A stretch of 44,966 bases of DNA from SVQP01 sp045594705 (GTDB taxonomy: Bacteria; Bacillota; Clostridia; Oscillospirales; CAG-272). Below the pieces are notes generated by a model that saw only the letters and a list, made by a program, of their open reading frames with translations, searched no databases and was not told the origin of the DNA. Position 1 is the stretch's first letter, and every line of letters begins with the position of its first letter. Made by a program: the position numbers and the translations under genes. Shown one piece after another: positions 35,901-44,600 of the stretch. The stretch is taken from the NCBI GenBank assembly GCA_045594705.1, contig JAZNZB010000074.1, forward strand, positions 1-44,966, given 5' to 3'.

Positions 35901-36171
35901 GGTGGTCACCGAGGACGGTGCGGTGCAGGTCTGCGGCTGGGATCCCTACGAGGCAGACGTCACCGAGGCGGTCAAGAAAGGGCAGAGCATTGACCTTTGC
36001 GTGGTCGGCACGAGAAAGAACGTGTTTGGCCCGCTGCACCAGCTGCCCGCCATTGCAGGCGCGTGCGGCCCCGGAAACTTTGTCACGGGTGGCCATGCAT
36101 GGACAGACGAGTACGTGCTGATCGACAGCGGCGCCAAGAGCATTACGTTTACGGTTGAGACCGCAATTTGA
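32986..36171 (+). CDS. putative glycoside hydrolase, GH106 (alpha-L-rhamnosidase)-like
   Basis: 1061 aa with GGAGG 6 bases before ATG. The N-terminus (RGKPFWSWNGELREEELVRQVEVMKEMG, about 17-45) followed by GGYFMHSR and WLYDEDRWPSGSAGG is the hallmark opening of the GH106-like glycosidase barrel. A barrel domain extends to about 620. It is followed by beta domains and C-terminal galactose-binding-like modules (about 780-1061, with APERVGLGNYANYAMPFYTGSMTYR). There is no signal peptide, so it should act inside the cell on imported oligosaccharides. The substrate (rhamnosides or other) is inferred from family resemblance only. Monocistronic, with its own promoter and terminator. Confidence 0.82.
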   Translation: MSKKELFGTFASPGAEWRGKPFWSWNGELREEELVRQVEVMKEMGLGGYFMHSRAGLITEYLGDEWFDLINAVADAGEKMGMESWLYDEDRWPSGSAGGKVTVDEQYRKKSLFVFETEPEKLAWDDQSIALYVAKVDGINVYAYEEIDTTDLACPNCMSRAVKSAIDRLAPSAEDKPGEWKTLRFAIVPDVPNSNYNGTTYIDTMSYKAVYKFIDMTHEEYKRRCGDRIGTSIKGIFTDEPHRGHCFDNYRNHDGVISCAMAWTDDIFDEFCKRYGYDARPILPELFYRYEGKQVSPVKLHYIDLANNLFIERFAMPINQWCKANGIEFTGHVLHEDSLMNQTVPNGSLMRFYEHMGYPGVDCLTEHNRCYWIVKQLSSAARQLDKKWLLSELYGCTGWQFDFKAHKAVGDWQALFGINLRCQHLSWYTMEGESKRDYPASILHQSPWYKDYATVEDYFARMGVILAAGKPDCDVLVLNPIESLWCQAYLGWAQWISNVSPDVAPYEQRYAQLFHMLTDNQIDFDYGEEQIMRDKWSLTTDADGKALLRIGSATYKTVLVTNMLTIRPSTLAILKAFKDAGGEVIFAGDVPAYVDAVASDAPAALAAECKQIGFDESAIVAAVRATAECYASVVDSDGKTEKAVFVQVRRDVDGEGSVAAVVLNTDRECARRGLTLRLAVPAGMSVEEWDLESGKRYNVKVNWKNGIAEIGFDLYAAGTRCFVLTKTREQLPAQSAYAVKQALEITEAEFVPVLDEQNVCVLDYCRWRWADGEWSESAEALRIDQRVRDAVGIERRGGEMLQPWFAKLHHKQKYGEIELEYEFYIDQMPAGQVVLAGERPETNAYAINGVALENKDINDFWVDDCFKKMYVPEGALKLGRNVVTVKVNFMRTTNIEAIYLVGDFGVALSETNKRTLVAAPERVGLGNYANYAMPFYTGSMTYRILPEMYAGLSLEEGDRVMLSAKFTGGCFKVVTEDGAVQVCGWDPYEADVTEAVKKGQSIDLCVVGTRKNVFGPLHQLPAIAGACGPGNFVTGGHAWTDEYVLIDSGAKSITFTVETAI

Positions 36172-36253
36172 TGCGAAATGCGTTGAGCAAATGCGAAATG
36201 CGTTGAGTAAATGCGAAATGAGAAACGCGAGATGCGTTGAGAAAATGCGAAAT
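36171..36253 (+). repeat. 20-bp imperfect tandem repeat after the GH106-like gene
   Basis: Two near-identical 20-bp copies start at 36171 and 36191 (ATGCGAAATGCGTTGAGCAA-like), followed by degenerate copies to about 36253. Non-coding, between the stop codon and the terminator. Confidence 0.8.
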
Positions 36254-36260
36254 TAAAGTG

Positions 36261-36295
36261 GAAAGCCCTTGCTGCGACAAGGGCTTTCTTTTTTT
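36261..36295 (+). terminator. Rho-independent terminator after the GH106-like gene
   Basis: Perfect 11-bp stem GAAAGCCCTTG / CAAGGGCTTTC (36261-36271 and 36278-36288) followed by seven T residues. Confidence 0.93.
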
Positions 36296-36336
36296 GCACA
36301 AAATTTCCTTGCATTTTCCTGAAATCTACGTAGGGC

Positions 36337-36493
36337 GGACGCCTATCCCCCTCGCAAAGCCGTCCCCCGCCTGTCATCCTCGAGCAAGCATTTTTCGCTA
36401 AGATCCTTCGCTACGCTCGAGGATGACGGGCGAAAAATGCGCCGCGAAGGATCTTGGCGGGGACGCCTATCCCCCTCGCAAAGCCGTCCCCCG
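36337..36493. repeat. 33-bp direct repeats flanking interleaved inverted repeats
   Basis: An exact 33-bp sequence occurs at 36337-36369 and 36461-36493 (begins GGACGCCTATCCCC). Between the copies three inverted-repeat pairs are interleaved in the order A B C A' B' C': GTCATCCTCGAG (36373) with 36416-36427, GCATTTTTCG (36388) with 36431-36440, and AAGATCCTTCG (36400) with 36445-36455. A further short palindrome GTCGCTTCGCGAC lies at 36600-36612. No ORF is credible in 36300-36800; it looks like accumulated intergenic repeat elements. Confidence 0.75.
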
Positions 36494-36812
36494 GGGGGAA
36501 GGTGGGGGCGCAGCCGACGGTAGGGGAATGCGAATACTTAAGATCAGGAGCGTGATATCCGAGCGGACAACCTAACCGTTTTGCCCGCATGCCCCTTCAG
36601 TCGCTTCGCGACAGCTTCCCCGGAGGGGACGCCCAATCACGAACTGTGCGCACGAAAGCACTAACAACTATTGACAAACGGCACTTGAAGAGCAACGCTC
36701 ACACCTCGCAAAAGCCCTCAAAAGTCTTGTAAAACCCCGATTTTGACCGTTTTCTGTACAAATTGCACAGATTAGGAGTCACGAAATGCACCAATAAGAC
36801 CACGAACAGTCG

Positions 36813-36841
36813 TTGACGATTTCTGTAAAAGTTGATATAAT
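36813..36841 (+). promoter_or_regulatory. promoter of the pilin locus
   Basis: TTGACG (36813-36818), 17-base spacer, perfect TATAAT (36836-36841). It lies 157 bases upstream of the prepilin gene; the leader contains a short ORF at 36906. Confidence 0.85.
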
Positions 36842-36905
36842 TATGATGAAATATTAATGTGCCGAGGTATGGCGTTCTCCAAATAAAATGAAAGGGGAGA
36901 ATGCA

Positions 36906-37001
36906 ATGCCAAAAGCACAACCGCCAAAGGGCGCGACAAACGCGCAAACGAGGCAAACAAATATTTACGAAAATATTTTTGAAAGGAAAAAAACCTTATG
37001 A
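36906..37001 (+). CDS. 31-codon small ORF overlapping the prepilin start
   Basis: ATG 36906 is preceded by AGGGGAG with 6-base spacing. The ORF encodes a 31-residue hydrophilic basic peptide beginning MPKAQPPKGATNAQ and ending in ERKKTL. Its TGA stop (36999-37001) overlaps the prepilin ATG (36998-37000) as ATGA, the classic arrangement for translational coupling. It could be a leader peptide or only a fortuitous frame; no homolog is recognised. Confidence 0.4.
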   Translation: MPKAQPPKGATNAQTRQTNIYENIFERKKTL

Positions 37002-38251
37002 AAACACTTTTTAAGAAGCTTTTGAGCTCCAAGACTCAAAGCAAGCATTTCAGCGAGACAGTGCAGCGCGTCGGCAAGAATAACGCCGGCTTTTCCCTGG
37101 TCGAGCTGATCGTGGTCATCGCCATCATGGCAATCCTCGCAACCGTCGCCGTCATCGGCGTCAGCGTCTATATCCCTAAGGCGCAGAAGGCTGGCGATGA
37201 ACAGACAATCAGTGATGTTATTGATGCGTTGACATTGCATTACTACAGTGATCCCGAGAATTTTACTGGTGGATATGTGGTAATCGCTCCTAAGGATTCT
37301 GGTAGTTCTTCTGCCGATGAGTTTGGTAATGCTGCTATGGAAGCAACTTTCGGTACGGATTGGAAGAATTCTGTGAAGCTGCAGTATGATGGTTGGACTA
37401 ATACCGCAGGATCTGTTTCAGTTGATTACGCTAACTCCTCTTATCAGGCAAATCAGGAGCAACTGTTGACTGATATTCAGCAATTAACGAATGCTCTTCA
37501 GACTTTTGTTGAGAATTCTGGTACTCAGTTTATTGGAACCGACTATACGGATTTTGCTAATAAATATGGCATTGATGTAGAAGATTCTGTTCAAGTATCC
37601 AATGCTGCCACTCTTTTTGTTGCAGAACAAACGAAAAGTGTTAATAAGGACGAATTTGTTAAGGAATGGACTCGCAATTATGGCGCTGGCTACGATTTAG
37701 CTTCCGCGAATTTTGCTAAGCAGGAAATTGGAAATCTTGGAATTATGGGGCAGTTAGCTGCTCATTACGCCCGTGCAGAATCGTTGGCTATTTTTGTAGA
37801 CGCCCATTATTCTGACAAGGTCAGTTTTACGCATGATGGCAATCCCGTTTCTGCTTCGGAATGGCTTTCCAAGCAGCCTGTTTCCGGTACAAATACTGAT
37901 GAAGTTGTAACTAACATCACAAATATCACCAACCAATTTGCCGGATATTTGGGTGATGCTACCCAAAGAGTGCAGATTATTCAGGCATATGGAGCTTCTG
38001 ACATTGCAAAGGCTGATGCGGAAGCATATGTAAGTATGATGGGTGCAATTGTTGAAAATTCTGATGAACTGTTGGATAACGTCGACAAAGAAGGAAACAT
38101 GTATACTGATGGAACTGTTGATCAACTGCTGAATGACTATATGACTGCTGGTTCAGCATTGGTGAATTGTCCTGCTGGTTCGATTGCAATCGTGATTTCG
38201 GCTAAGGACGATGGCATTAATGTCATCGTTGTTGGTATGGAAGAAAAGTGA
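36998..38251 (+). CDS. type IV prepilin-like protein (N-methylation motif), 417 aa
   Basis: A 31-residue basic leader ends in Gly31 and is followed by FSLVELIVVIAIMAILATVA, the prepilin peptidase/N-methylation motif with Glu at +5 and a hydrophobic helix. Processing at G31/F32 is predicted. The segment VSVYIPKAQKAGDEQTISD continues like class III signal pilins. The rest (about 350 residues) is a polar, alpha/beta globular part with no recognised domain and no Cys; it is much larger than a normal major pilin. Codon use is GC-rich up to about base 37200 and AT-rich after it. AAAGGA lies 12 bases from the ATG. No pilus ATPase or prepilin peptidase gene is in the window. Confidence 0.85.
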   Translation: MKTLFKKLLSSKTQSKHFSETVQRVGKNNAGFSLVELIVVIAIMAILATVAVIGVSVYIPKAQKAGDEQTISDVIDALTLHYYSDPENFTGGYVVIAPKDSGSSSADEFGNAAMEATFGTDWKNSVKLQYDGWTNTAGSVSVDYANSSYQANQEQLLTDIQQLTNALQTFVENSGTQFIGTDYTDFANKYGIDVEDSVQVSNAATLFVAEQTKSVNKDEFVKEWTRNYGAGYDLASANFAKQEIGNLGIMGQLAAHYARAESLAIFVDAHYSDKVSFTHDGNPVSASEWLSKQPVSGTNTDEVVTNITNITNQFAGYLGDATQRVQIIQAYGASDIAKADAEAYVSMMGAIVENSDELLDNVDKEGNMYTDGTVDQLLNDYMTAGSALVNCPAGSIAIVISAKDDGINVIVVGMEEK

Positions 38252-41200
38252 TGCGCCTAAACGGTTCTTGATTGGCATTGTAGATTACATCTATGAATTT
38301 TATACGATGTGACGGATTATCATCGATATCCTTGAATTATTAGTTTATGGTGATACGACTATTGATGACAGAAAGGAGGATATAAATGCCTGAATCGTTA
38401 TCAATCTTTGGAATTCAAATATCTATCTATTATCTATTTTGGTTTTTGGGCTTGGTAGCCGTTCTTGCAGTAGGTTACTTTACCAGAAAAAGATACGAAT
38501 TCAGTTTTGCTAAAAGTATGTTGTACATTGTTCTCGCTGTAGCGACTGGTTACGTTCTCCTTTGGGTGACTTCCTGGATCGTGGGCGGCGGCAAGATGAT
38601 GGGACTGAATTACGTACGTATTGTTACAGTTCTCCCATTAACCATCTGGCTTATAACATTAGTGTTCAAGGACAGCTTTTGGAAAGTTGCGGATTTTATT
38701 GCACCGTTGTTAGCAATCTTCCACGGAGTTACCCATATCGGGTGCATCTTTGAAGGTTGCTGTCACGGATATCCCTCTAGTTGGGGGCTATATAGCAACG
38801 AGGTGGGAGCGGTTTGTTTCCCCTCCCAGCCGCTGGAGGCAATCTCCAGTTTGTTGACGGCAGTTGTCCTGTTGTTTATGATGAAGCGTAACGTGCAAGA
38901 AGGAAAGCTTTATGCATGGTATCTCATTATGTTTGGTGGAACTCGATTCCTTTGGGAGTTCCTGCGCGATAATGATAAGGTTTGGCTGGGAGTATCCGAG
39001 TTAGCCATTCATGCTTTGATTGCGTTTATCGTTGGCATTGCAGTATTGGCTGTAATGACAATTGTGAAGAAGAGGAGAAGGACGAATGCGAAAGTTTAAA
39101 ATCGAAAATCTATTTGCCATACTTGCCCTATTGGGGGTATTGGCATTATTTGGCACCTTTTTGATAGGTGGGAATAGTGCAAGGCTTGTAGTCTACACGC
39201 TTATATTGGTTTTGAGCGGTATTGTGGTTGTATTGCTTTGGCATTATGCTAAGAGATTGGATAGATTAAGACTCCCGTTGCGTATTGCTTCTTGCTGTGC
39301 TGTGTGTTTTGTGATTGTGCTGAGCATGACCATGAACGTATACTCTGCTTTGAGTGTTGATGTAACGGGCTTTACAGTGACGCAACTGACTGTAGAGGCA
39401 TCTGCAAGTGGTGGTGATAATAGCAATAGCTCTGTTACCGGCAGCGGCTCAACTATCACAGTAACCGCAAAGGGATATAATACAACGAATGACTGTAATG
39501 AATCTGTAAGTAATACTGATACAATTAAGGTTACTGTGAAAAATAATTCTGCTGCTGCCATTACGTATGACCTTGCGTTAAGCAACGTTACCGGCGCAAC
39601 AGCCGGTGAAGGATTGATACTGGAAAGTGGTGCGTCTTTAACCTTTACTGTAACATCGGGATCGGGTACAAACGCAACGGATGTTATCGGTAAAATAACG
39701 TTTTCAAACGTAAAGTCGGTCTCCACGGGCGCGCAGGAAACAACCAACTTTGGTAATATGACTCGTGGCGATGCTGGTGCTGCTTATAGTGCGACCGTTG
39801 GAGGCACTTACACGGTTGATGGAGAAGCAATCAGTAAAAATACGCCTTTCTCTAACTCTAGTGACCATGAGTATGCACTTGAAGCAACACCTGCAACAGG
39901 GTATTCCTTCGCGGGATGGATGTCTAAATGTAGCGGTAGATTATCAACAGAAAGTTCCTATACGTATATCGCTACTGAGGGAAACAACGATACGGTGTGG
40001 CCGTTGTTTATTAAGTCCGGGAGTGCAACCTATTATATCAAAGAGGCAACTGCAACCGTATATTATGGATATTTCGACGATGCTATTACGGCAGCAGGTA
40101 GTTCCGGAACAATTGTGTTGTACCAAAGCGGTACTATGTATGGAGCAGAGTCTGAAACTTTTACACTCTCTTCTGGACAGACATTCTTGGTTCCGTATAG
40201 TGCGACCGACCTTTCGATTCCAAACTCCACAACAACTGTTGAAGGAGGTTGGAACAGTACACTGGAATATGCAAATACCAACCTTATTTCTGCCCAAACA
40301 CACGCATCAGAAAATGTTGCGGCAAATATTTTTAAGCCGGATGTGGGTGTTACTTTTGCACTTACTATTCCCGAAGATGTGACAATAAATGTGTCTTCCG
40401 GAGCCAAGTTTGTGATAGGTGGTCAGCTTGCAGCTGGTCATAGTAGTACAGCCGGCATTTGCCCGGGCACGTCCGGTGCACATTCGAATGTTTACTTAGA
40501 TGGTGAACTGAATGTAAGCGGCATATTGTCTTGCTGCGGCTATATTTTAGGTCAAGGTCAGTTGAATGTGTTGAGTGGTGGTGCTGTTTATCAGCCCTTC
40601 TCCCTAATGGATCATCGCGGAGGTCCGTACGCAGTCGCATCACAGGGAAACAATTCCTTCCCATTTTTACGCTATACTATGATGAATATTCAAGCAAATA
40701 TTCATATGGTATACGGTGCAAGCATGACGGGCTACGTATCAATCTATACTACAGCACAAGATGCATACATTGTGCATATAAAAGAAAGACATAACGTTAC
40801 ATGCTTAAACATTGTCGGTACTTCGAACTCTATTATCCTTCTAAAGGAAAATGCCACATTGGACATTTCTTATAATGCGACAAAGGTTGTTAATGATACT
40901 GCTCATGACAGTACGGGCCCCTATAACAGGGTAGGGCAAACAAAGTTGATCTTTAATGGAGGTGCTTCGTTAGGTTCTGCTGCTATTACGCTTAATGTGG
41001 CCGGAACGGATTATGATTTGTCTACTTCTGCAGATAATTTACCTGTCCCTTATAATTATGATATTGTAATCCAAAGTGGCACATTTGATGTGGCCAACGG
41101 TATCAAACTCATGCCCGGAGCATCGGTTTATGTTGCATCGGGAGCAACCTTGAAGGTGACAGCAGAGAAAGGCATGGCAGTCATGCCGGGTTTCCGTGAT

Positions 41201-41680
41201 CATAGCAACTCTTCTGCTGCGGTTGATACGACTTCTTGGTATTCATATCATTATCCGTCAACCGATGTTATTAAGGCTTATAATGGTAACGGAATGGCCA
41301 ATTTGATCGTGGACGGCGAGCTTCAGATCGAAAGTTCTTTTGGTGGATATGTACAAACCAACGGAAGCGGTAAGGTAATTTTGAAACAAGAAGCTTCTAA
41401 TAATATAAACTTCACAGTTGGTTCTCCTAACCAGACAAAGATCATGAACGTAATGGATGCTCCTGTAACCGGTCAGACGGTCTTTGCTTTGGAGGCAAAA
41501 CTGTTTAACCCCAATGGTGGCGAGATTTCAATGCAGCCAGGAATGACTTACGTTGCTGCTTCTAATAACAAGAATCAGATTACGGGATATTCGTATTCTG
41601 TGTATACAAGTAATTCCAGTTCTGCTACGACTCCTGTTACGCAGACCTTGAACGGCGCGAACCTTCAGGGCACTTGGGTT
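37195..41680. other. AT-rich compositional island inside the pilin locus
   Basis: As a sample, 37561-37620 contains 21 G+C of 60 (35%), whereas 25201-25260 in thrS has 34 of 60 (57%). AT-rich codon choice (TTA, ATA, GTT, GCT, AAT) runs from just after the conserved pilin N-terminus through the Lgt-like gene and the first half of the giant gene. It then returns to the window's usual codons near the start of the Cys-rich region. Confidence 0.65.
38386..39099 (+). CDS. divergent Lgt-like (prolipoprotein diacylglyceryl transferase family) membrane protein
   Basis: 237 aa with about six to seven hydrophobic segments and strong RBS AAAGGAGG before the ATG. The family is recognised from KVADFIAPLLAIFHG followed by HIGCIFEGCCHGYPS, QPLEA, and GGTRFLWEFLRDN near the C-terminus, matching the ADFIAP, GRIGNF.NGE, QLYE and FRxxxEF.R blocks of Lgt. 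Canonical residues are missing: the His103-bearing HGGL loop is replaced by KMMGLN, Arg143 is His and Asn146 is Cys; a GCC motif is present instead. It belongs to the GCC-type Lgt-like branch and may acylate a different substrate or act non-catalytically. It overlaps the next gene by 14 bases. Confidence 0.82.
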   Translation: MPESLSIFGIQISIYYLFWFLGLVAVLAVGYFTRKRYEFSFAKSMLYIVLAVATGYVLLWVTSWIVGGGKMMGLNYVRIVTVLPLTIWLITLVFKDSFWKVADFIAPLLAIFHGVTHIGCIFEGCCHGYPSSWGLYSNEVGAVCFPSQPLEAISSLLTAVVLLFMMKRNVQEGKLYAWYLIMFGGTRFLWEFLRDNDKVWLGVSELAIHALIAFIVGIAVLAVMTIVKKRRRTNAKV

Positions 41681-44600
41681 TGCGATGATGGATTGCACAC
41701 CCCCGGTGCAGCAGCAACCTGTACCACGGCACAGACCTGTACGGTTTGTGGCTACACGATTCAAGCCGCCCTTGGCCACGATTTCACAGAGCAGGATGAG
41801 AGCGTCTGCACAGTTGCTAATGCAGGGAACTGCCAGACCTTGAAAACCTACTATACCGACTGCTCACGCTGTGATCAGGACGGTACGACAACGTGGACCG
41901 GTACTACCTACGGTGATCACGTAATGTCCAACACTTGGACCACCGTGAATAAACAGCATTATCACGCTTGTACAGTGAGCGGTTGTGATCACACCGATAC
42001 CAAGGTAGACTGTACCGATGCTGCAAGCGATGGCGATCACTTGTGTGATGTTTGTAAAGTAACCGTAAGCACTTGCGGGGATAGCAACACGGATCACATC
42101 TGTGACACCGACAGCGCATGTACCGCATATAGCACGGGCAATAATGCGCACCAAAACGGCACTAATACGCACATTTGTAGCTACTGCGGAAAAGCAGCAT
42201 CTACTTGCTCCGACGCTGCTAACGACGGCAATCACACCTGTGATGTGTGTGGTGCCGCTAACACAACCACTTGCGGCGATAGCAACACGGATCACATCTG
42301 TGACACCGACAGCGCATGTACTGTATATAAGACAGGCAATAACGCGCACGCAGACGCTGCAAACGACGGCAACCACCTCTGCGACTACGGCTGCGGTGGT
42401 ACGATCGGTTCGTGCGCTGATTCTACCGGCGACAACAACCATACTTGCGACGAGTGTGGTGCTGCTAATATTACCTCTTGCACGGATACCAATCAAGATC
42501 ACAAGTGCGACGAGTGCGGTGCAACCACCAGCACTTGCAAAGACGACGATCAGAACCACTATTGTGACTACACAGGTTGTAACGCAAAGCTTTCTGATTG
42601 CGTAGATAATGATACCAATCACAATTGTGACTATGAGGGCTGTAAGGCTCCCATGGGCACTTGCGAAGATACCGATTACGACCACGACTGCGACTACGGT
42701 TGTGATAAGTATTTCGGCACTCACGCTGATACGAATAGCGACCACGCATGTGATTACGGCTGTTCCGTAGCAATCGGCACTTGCGAAGACAAGGACTTTG
42801 ACCACGACTGTGACTATGGTTGCGACAAGGTTTATGGCACTTGCGAAGACAAGGATCTTGACCACGCTTGCGACTATGGTTGCGATGCAAGTTTCGGCAC
42901 GCACGAAGACACCAATTCTGACCACAACTGTGACTATGGTTGTTCCGAAAAGATCGGCACTTGCGAAGATACCGATTACGACCACGACTGCGACTACGGT
43001 TGTGACAAGTATTTCGGCACTCACGCTGATACGAATAGCGACCACGCATGTGATTACGGCTGTTCCGAAACAATCGGTGATCACTTCGACAAGGCAGGCG
43101 ACAGTGATCACAACTGTGAATACTGTGGTGAAAAAGCCGGTGAGTGCACCCCTGCAGACAATTGGAGCACCGATAAAGACAACCACTGGAAAGATTGTAC
43201 CGAGTGCGGCGCTGATTCAAGTTTTGCGGCTCACACGGACAATGATGCCAACCACCTTTGCGACACATGTGAATACAAGGTAAGCAACTGCATTGATAGC
43301 GACAAGAATCACGACTGTGACTACACAGGCTGTAATCAGACATTCGAAACTCACGCAGACGCTGCAAACGACGGTGATCATAACTGTGAATACTGTGGTA
43401 AGGCAGACGAAAACTCGGTTTGCGGCGACAACAACACGGATCACATCTGTGATACCGACAGCGCATGTACCGCGTACAACAGTGGTGACAATGCACATGA
43501 AGACGTCAACAAGGACCACGCATGTGATTATGGTTGTTCCGAAACAATCGGCACTTGCGAAGATAGTGCAGAGGACAGCGACCACGTCTGTGACTATGGC
43601 TGTGGCGCAGTTCTTGAAGACTGCTCCGACGCAGATAACGACGGCGATCACAAATGTGATATTTGTAACGAAGCTGACGTAACAGGGCACAACTACGGTG
43701 AGCTTATACCTGCTCAGCAGGTGGTTCATACCTCTACCGAATTGAAGCCCGCTGTTGAGGCTCACTATCATTGTACTGAATGTGATGCTTATTTCGATGT
43801 TGACAAAAATGCAACCACGAAGGATGCTCTGACCGGTGAGACTCCCGTGCACTCCTTTGGTGCTTGGCAGACCAACGATGAGCAGCACTGGAAGGAATGC
43901 GTCTGCGGACTGACATCCGAGCAAGGCGCCCATAGTGATGGCGAAGACGATGATTCCAACTGCGACACGTGTGACCTCCAGCTGCACAGCTGCTCCGGCA
44001 CGCTTGCAAACGGTAAGCCTGCCGATTGCTTGAACGACGGTTGGAACGATTTCGTGACTTGCTCTTGCGGCAAGTACTACGAGGACGAGGCTTGCATCAA
44101 GGAGATCCTTGACCTTGCCGAGTGGCAGGAAGGCGACGGCAAAATTGCCGCTCCCGGAAAGCATAGCTACGAGTCCGTTGTAACTCCCCCGACCGTTGAT
44201 GCACAGGGCTTCACCACGCATACCTGTTCCGCTTGCGATCACAGCTACGTGGATAGCTACACCGATAAGCTGACCGCAGTCGCACAGATCGGTGATCAGA
44301 AATTCGAGACCCTTGCCAAAGCCATCGCAGCAGCAGAGCCCGGTGACACAGTCAAGCTTTTGACTGACGTAGAATTGACCGGTATTACGGTCGTTCCCGA
44401 GGGCGTCACGCTTGATTTCAACGGCAAGACCCTGAAGGGCACTGTGCTTGGTAAGCTGAGCCTGAATCGCGGTACGCTTGTGACTGCCGAGGGCTACAAG
44501 ATGGCAGGCCCTGATGCAGATTATTATCAGACGACCGACGCTGTATTGATTCTCAGCGTCAAGGACGCACAGAGCGCGTCTCTTTGCGACGTTGAACTGG

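Noticed and set aside
33001..36096. 1031-codon minus-strand frame opposite the GH106-like gene
   Set aside because: Same shadow effect. The plus-strand frame has promoter, RBS, family motifs and terminator.
42541..43080. Regular 60-bp repeats considered as a CRISPR array
   Set aside because: The units are contiguous, in frame and similar along their whole length; there are no unique spacers and no cas genes nearby.
41864..43496. Minus-strand frames (440 and 341 codons) opposite the Asp/His/Cys repeats
   Set aside because: They mirror the 60-bp tandem repeat and have no start signals; the plus-strand frame is continuous from 39086.
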